Shown here piece by piece: positions 42,400-43,805 of a DNA stretch of 43,805 nt. The stretch is from Asaia bogorensis (GTDB lineage Bacteria; Pseudomonadota; Alphaproteobacteria; Acetobacterales; Acetobacteraceae). Within the stretch, counting starts at the first letter, position 1; each line of letters begins with the position of its first letter. The position numbers and the translations under genes were made by a program. The stretch spans positions 1 to 43,805 of the forward strand of contig CAMDAM010000003.1 in assembly GCA_945888575.1 (NCBI GenBank), in the 5' to 3' direction. The notes under the pieces are model-generated. The model was given only the letters and a program-made list of their open reading frames with translations, ran no database searches and had not been told where the DNA came from.

Positions 42400-43344
42400 A
42401 TGACCGCCATCCTATTCGTCGCCGTGGCCACGGCGCTCGCCCTCGTCTCGGCGTTGCTGCTGTTCCTGCGGCGCTGGCGCATCGCCGCCCTGCTGGTTCT
42501 GATCCTGGCCTTCATGGCCATCGGCGCCGAAGGCCCACGCGCCGTCGCGGAACTGGCCGGCCAACGCCTGCCCGGCATCGTCGCCGCCACCCGCGAAACC
42601 CTGCGGCTGGAAAGTATGCGCGCCACCGGCCAGCGCAGCACTCACTACAACCCGAAGCACCGCTTCGGAGCCATCGTCTGCTACCGCGCCCTCGGCGCAC
42701 CCGGCCTGGGCGCCGCCACCCTGCCCGACCCCGCCGTGCTCGCCGCCATCGGCGAGGTGCCGGGCGAGGCCGACCGCCTCTGCCGCACCGCACCCGGCCA
42801 AGGCATCCTGCGCCAGGCCGAGGTGAAGCTCGACGAAGCAACCCACGACAGCACCACCGCCGGCCAACCCGTCATGCTCCACGTGCTGCGCCCCTTCGGC
42901 CTGCTCGAATGGGCCTGGACCACCGACGCCCCGCTGCTGCCCTGGCTTGCCCGCCCACGCTGGGGCGGCGGGGCGGAAACCACACTGTCGGCGCAGGTCG
43001 TCTCGATCACCATCGACCAACGTGGCCGAGGCCTGCTCAGCCGCCGCGCCCAGGACTATGCCGTGCCCATCGCCCATGTCCGCCTGCGCTACGCCCCGCC
43101 CGGCCACCCCGCCGGGGTGGAAGGCGTGGATGCCGTGGATGCCCCCTCCGTCACCCACCTCGCCCCAGGCAGCCGGGTTCAGGCGGTCGTCACTGCCGAC
43201 GCACCCCGCTCGCCCCGCCTGGCCAGCGCCACCCGCAAATACTGGTGGCGCAACCACGTGCTGGAAGCCGCCACCGCCCTGGCACTGCTCGCTGGTCTGG
43301 CCGCGCTCGTGGTCGCGCTGCGTCGCCGCCGCCGGCCACGCTAA
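42400..43344 (+). CDS. Membrane protein of unknown function (DUF3592-like layout)
   Basis: 314 residues. Two hydrophobic segments at the N-terminus (about 3-22 and 27-43), a large soluble middle part, one hydrophobic segment near the C-terminus (about 286-308) and a final arginine-rich end. The middle contains QDYAVPIAHVRLRYAPPGHP and, further on, HLAPGSRVQAVVTADAPRSPRLA. A strand of the form 'P-x-V-x-Y', then 'PG-x-x-V' and 'dP-x-x-P-x-L' between membrane segments resembles DUF3592 proteins, but this is a weak resemblance. GGAGA lies 6 nt before the ATG; the upstream open frame is antisense to rplK. It ends 64 bp before eutB on the same strand. Confidence 0.75.
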   Translation: MTAILFVAVATALALVSALLLFLRRWRIAALLVLILAFMAIGAEGPRAVAELAGQRLPGIVAATRETLRLESMRATGQRSTHYNPKHRFGAIVCYRALGAPGLGAATLPDPAVLAAIGEVPGEADRLCRTAPGQGILRQAEVKLDEATHDSTTAGQPVMLHVLRPFGLLEWAWTTDAPLLPWLARPRWGGGAETTLSAQVVSITIDQRGRGLLSRRAQDYAVPIAHVRLRYAPPGHPAGVEGVDAVDAPSVTHLAPGSRVQAVVTADAPRSPRLASATRKYWWRNHVLEAATALALLAGLAALVVALRRRRRPR

Positions 43345-43408
43345 AGCGGCGATTGCCCTCCCCCCCGGCATGCCGACTATCCTGCCGCTGCCCGCCGCAG
43401 GAGCCCGC

Positions 43409-43805
43409 ATGCCGCACGCCGCCACTGTCAACGGAACGCGCTACACCTTCCCCAACCTGCGCACCCTGCTCGCCCGCGCCACCCCCCTGCGCTCCGGCGA
43501 CATGTTGGCCGGCCTCGCCGCAGAATCCGCCAGCGAGCGTGTCGCCGCCCAGCTTGCCCTGGCCGACCTCCCGCTGCGCGCCTTCCTCAACGAGGCCGTG
43601 GTCCCCTACGAAACCGACGAGGTCACCCGCCTCATCATCGACAGCCACGACGCCGCGGCCTTCGCCCCGATCGCCCACCTCACCGTCGGCGGCTTCCGGG
43701 ACTGGCTGCTGGCCGAGGCCACCCCCGAAACCCTCACCGCGCTGCGCCCCGGCCTCACCCCCGAGATGGTCGCCGCCGTCTCCAAAATCTGCCGCCTGCA
43801 GGATC
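43409..43805 (+). CDS. eutB: Ethanolamine ammonia-lyase large subunit (5' part only)
   Basis: 132 codons visible, cut by the right edge. The N-terminus matches EutB closely: PNLRTLLARATPLRSGDMLAGLAAES, ADLPLRAFLNEAVVPYETDEVTRLIID, then HDAAAFAPIAHLTVGGFRDWLL and LTPEMVAAVSKICRLQD. EutB with EutC forms the adenosylcobalamin-dependent enzyme that splits ethanolamine into acetaldehyde and ammonia. AGGAG lies 6 nt before ATG 43409. eutC would be expected just beyond the window; no microcompartment gene is visible here. Confidence 0.93.
   Translation, partial: MPHAATVNGTRYTFPNLRTLLARATPLRSGDMLAGLAAESASERVAAQLALADLPLRAFLNEAVVPYETDEVTRLIIDSHDAAAFAPIAHLTVGGFRDWLLAEATPETLTALRPGLTPEMVAAVSKICRLQD

Overview
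This window is a GC-rich stretch of an alphaproteobacterial chromosome. The class call rests on an ATP12-type F1-ATPase assembly chaperone (a family restricted to Alphaproteobacteria and mitochondria), on an alphaproteobacterial ribosomal operon order (secY-adk-rpsM-rpsK-rpoA-rplQ), and on the ribosomal protein sequences. The overall look suggests Rhodospirillales/Acetobacteraceae; that finer placement is inference. No tRNA, rRNA, CRISPR array, prophage or insertion sequence was seen.

Left part (1-13.7 kb), mixed accessory and housekeeping genes. It opens with the start of a leftward membrane glycosyltransferase and a divergent PLP enzyme of the Cys/Met metabolism family. A palindromic interspersed repeat follows, then a small arginine/proline-rich protein of unknown function with a striking operator-containing, apparently leaderless promoter. 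Next comes a two-gene oxidative operon (TauD-type dioxygenase and GMC flavoprotein oxidoreductase). Convergent to it are leftward genes for an ATP12 chaperone, an AsmA-family protein, an RluC-like pseudouridine synthase, RarA and an EamA transporter. A second, differently built palindromic repeat lies between the AsmA and RluC-like genes. Rightward again is a two-gene light/c-di-GMP module: a PAS-GGDEF-EAL protein translationally coupled to a stand-alone BLUF photoreceptor.

Right part (13.8-42.1 kb), the main ribosomal protein/RNA polymerase cluster, all leftward. In transcription order: rplK, rplA, rplJ, rplL, rpoB, rpoC, terminator, rpsL, rpsG, tuf, rpsJ, rplC, rplD, rplW, rplB, rpsS, rplV, rpsC, rplP, rpmC, rpsQ, rplN, rplX, rplE, rpsN, rpsH, rplF, rplR, rpsE, rpmD, rplO, secY, adk, a new promoter, rpsM, rpsK, rpoA, rplQ, terminator. 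fusA is missing from its usual place between rpsG and tuf, and secE-nusG are missing upstream of rplK. Most genes overlap or lie within about 15 bp; nearly every long gap holds a strong GC-rich hairpin, most of them without a U-tract.

Right edge (42.4-43.8 kb): a rightward membrane protein of unknown function and the beginning of eutB (ethanolamine ammonia-lyase large subunit), cut by the window end.

The most interesting items are the BLUF/GGDEF-EAL pair, two apparently leaderless promoters, two composite palindromic repeats, the missing fusA, the extended L5 protein and the series of intercistronic hairpins in the ribosomal operon.
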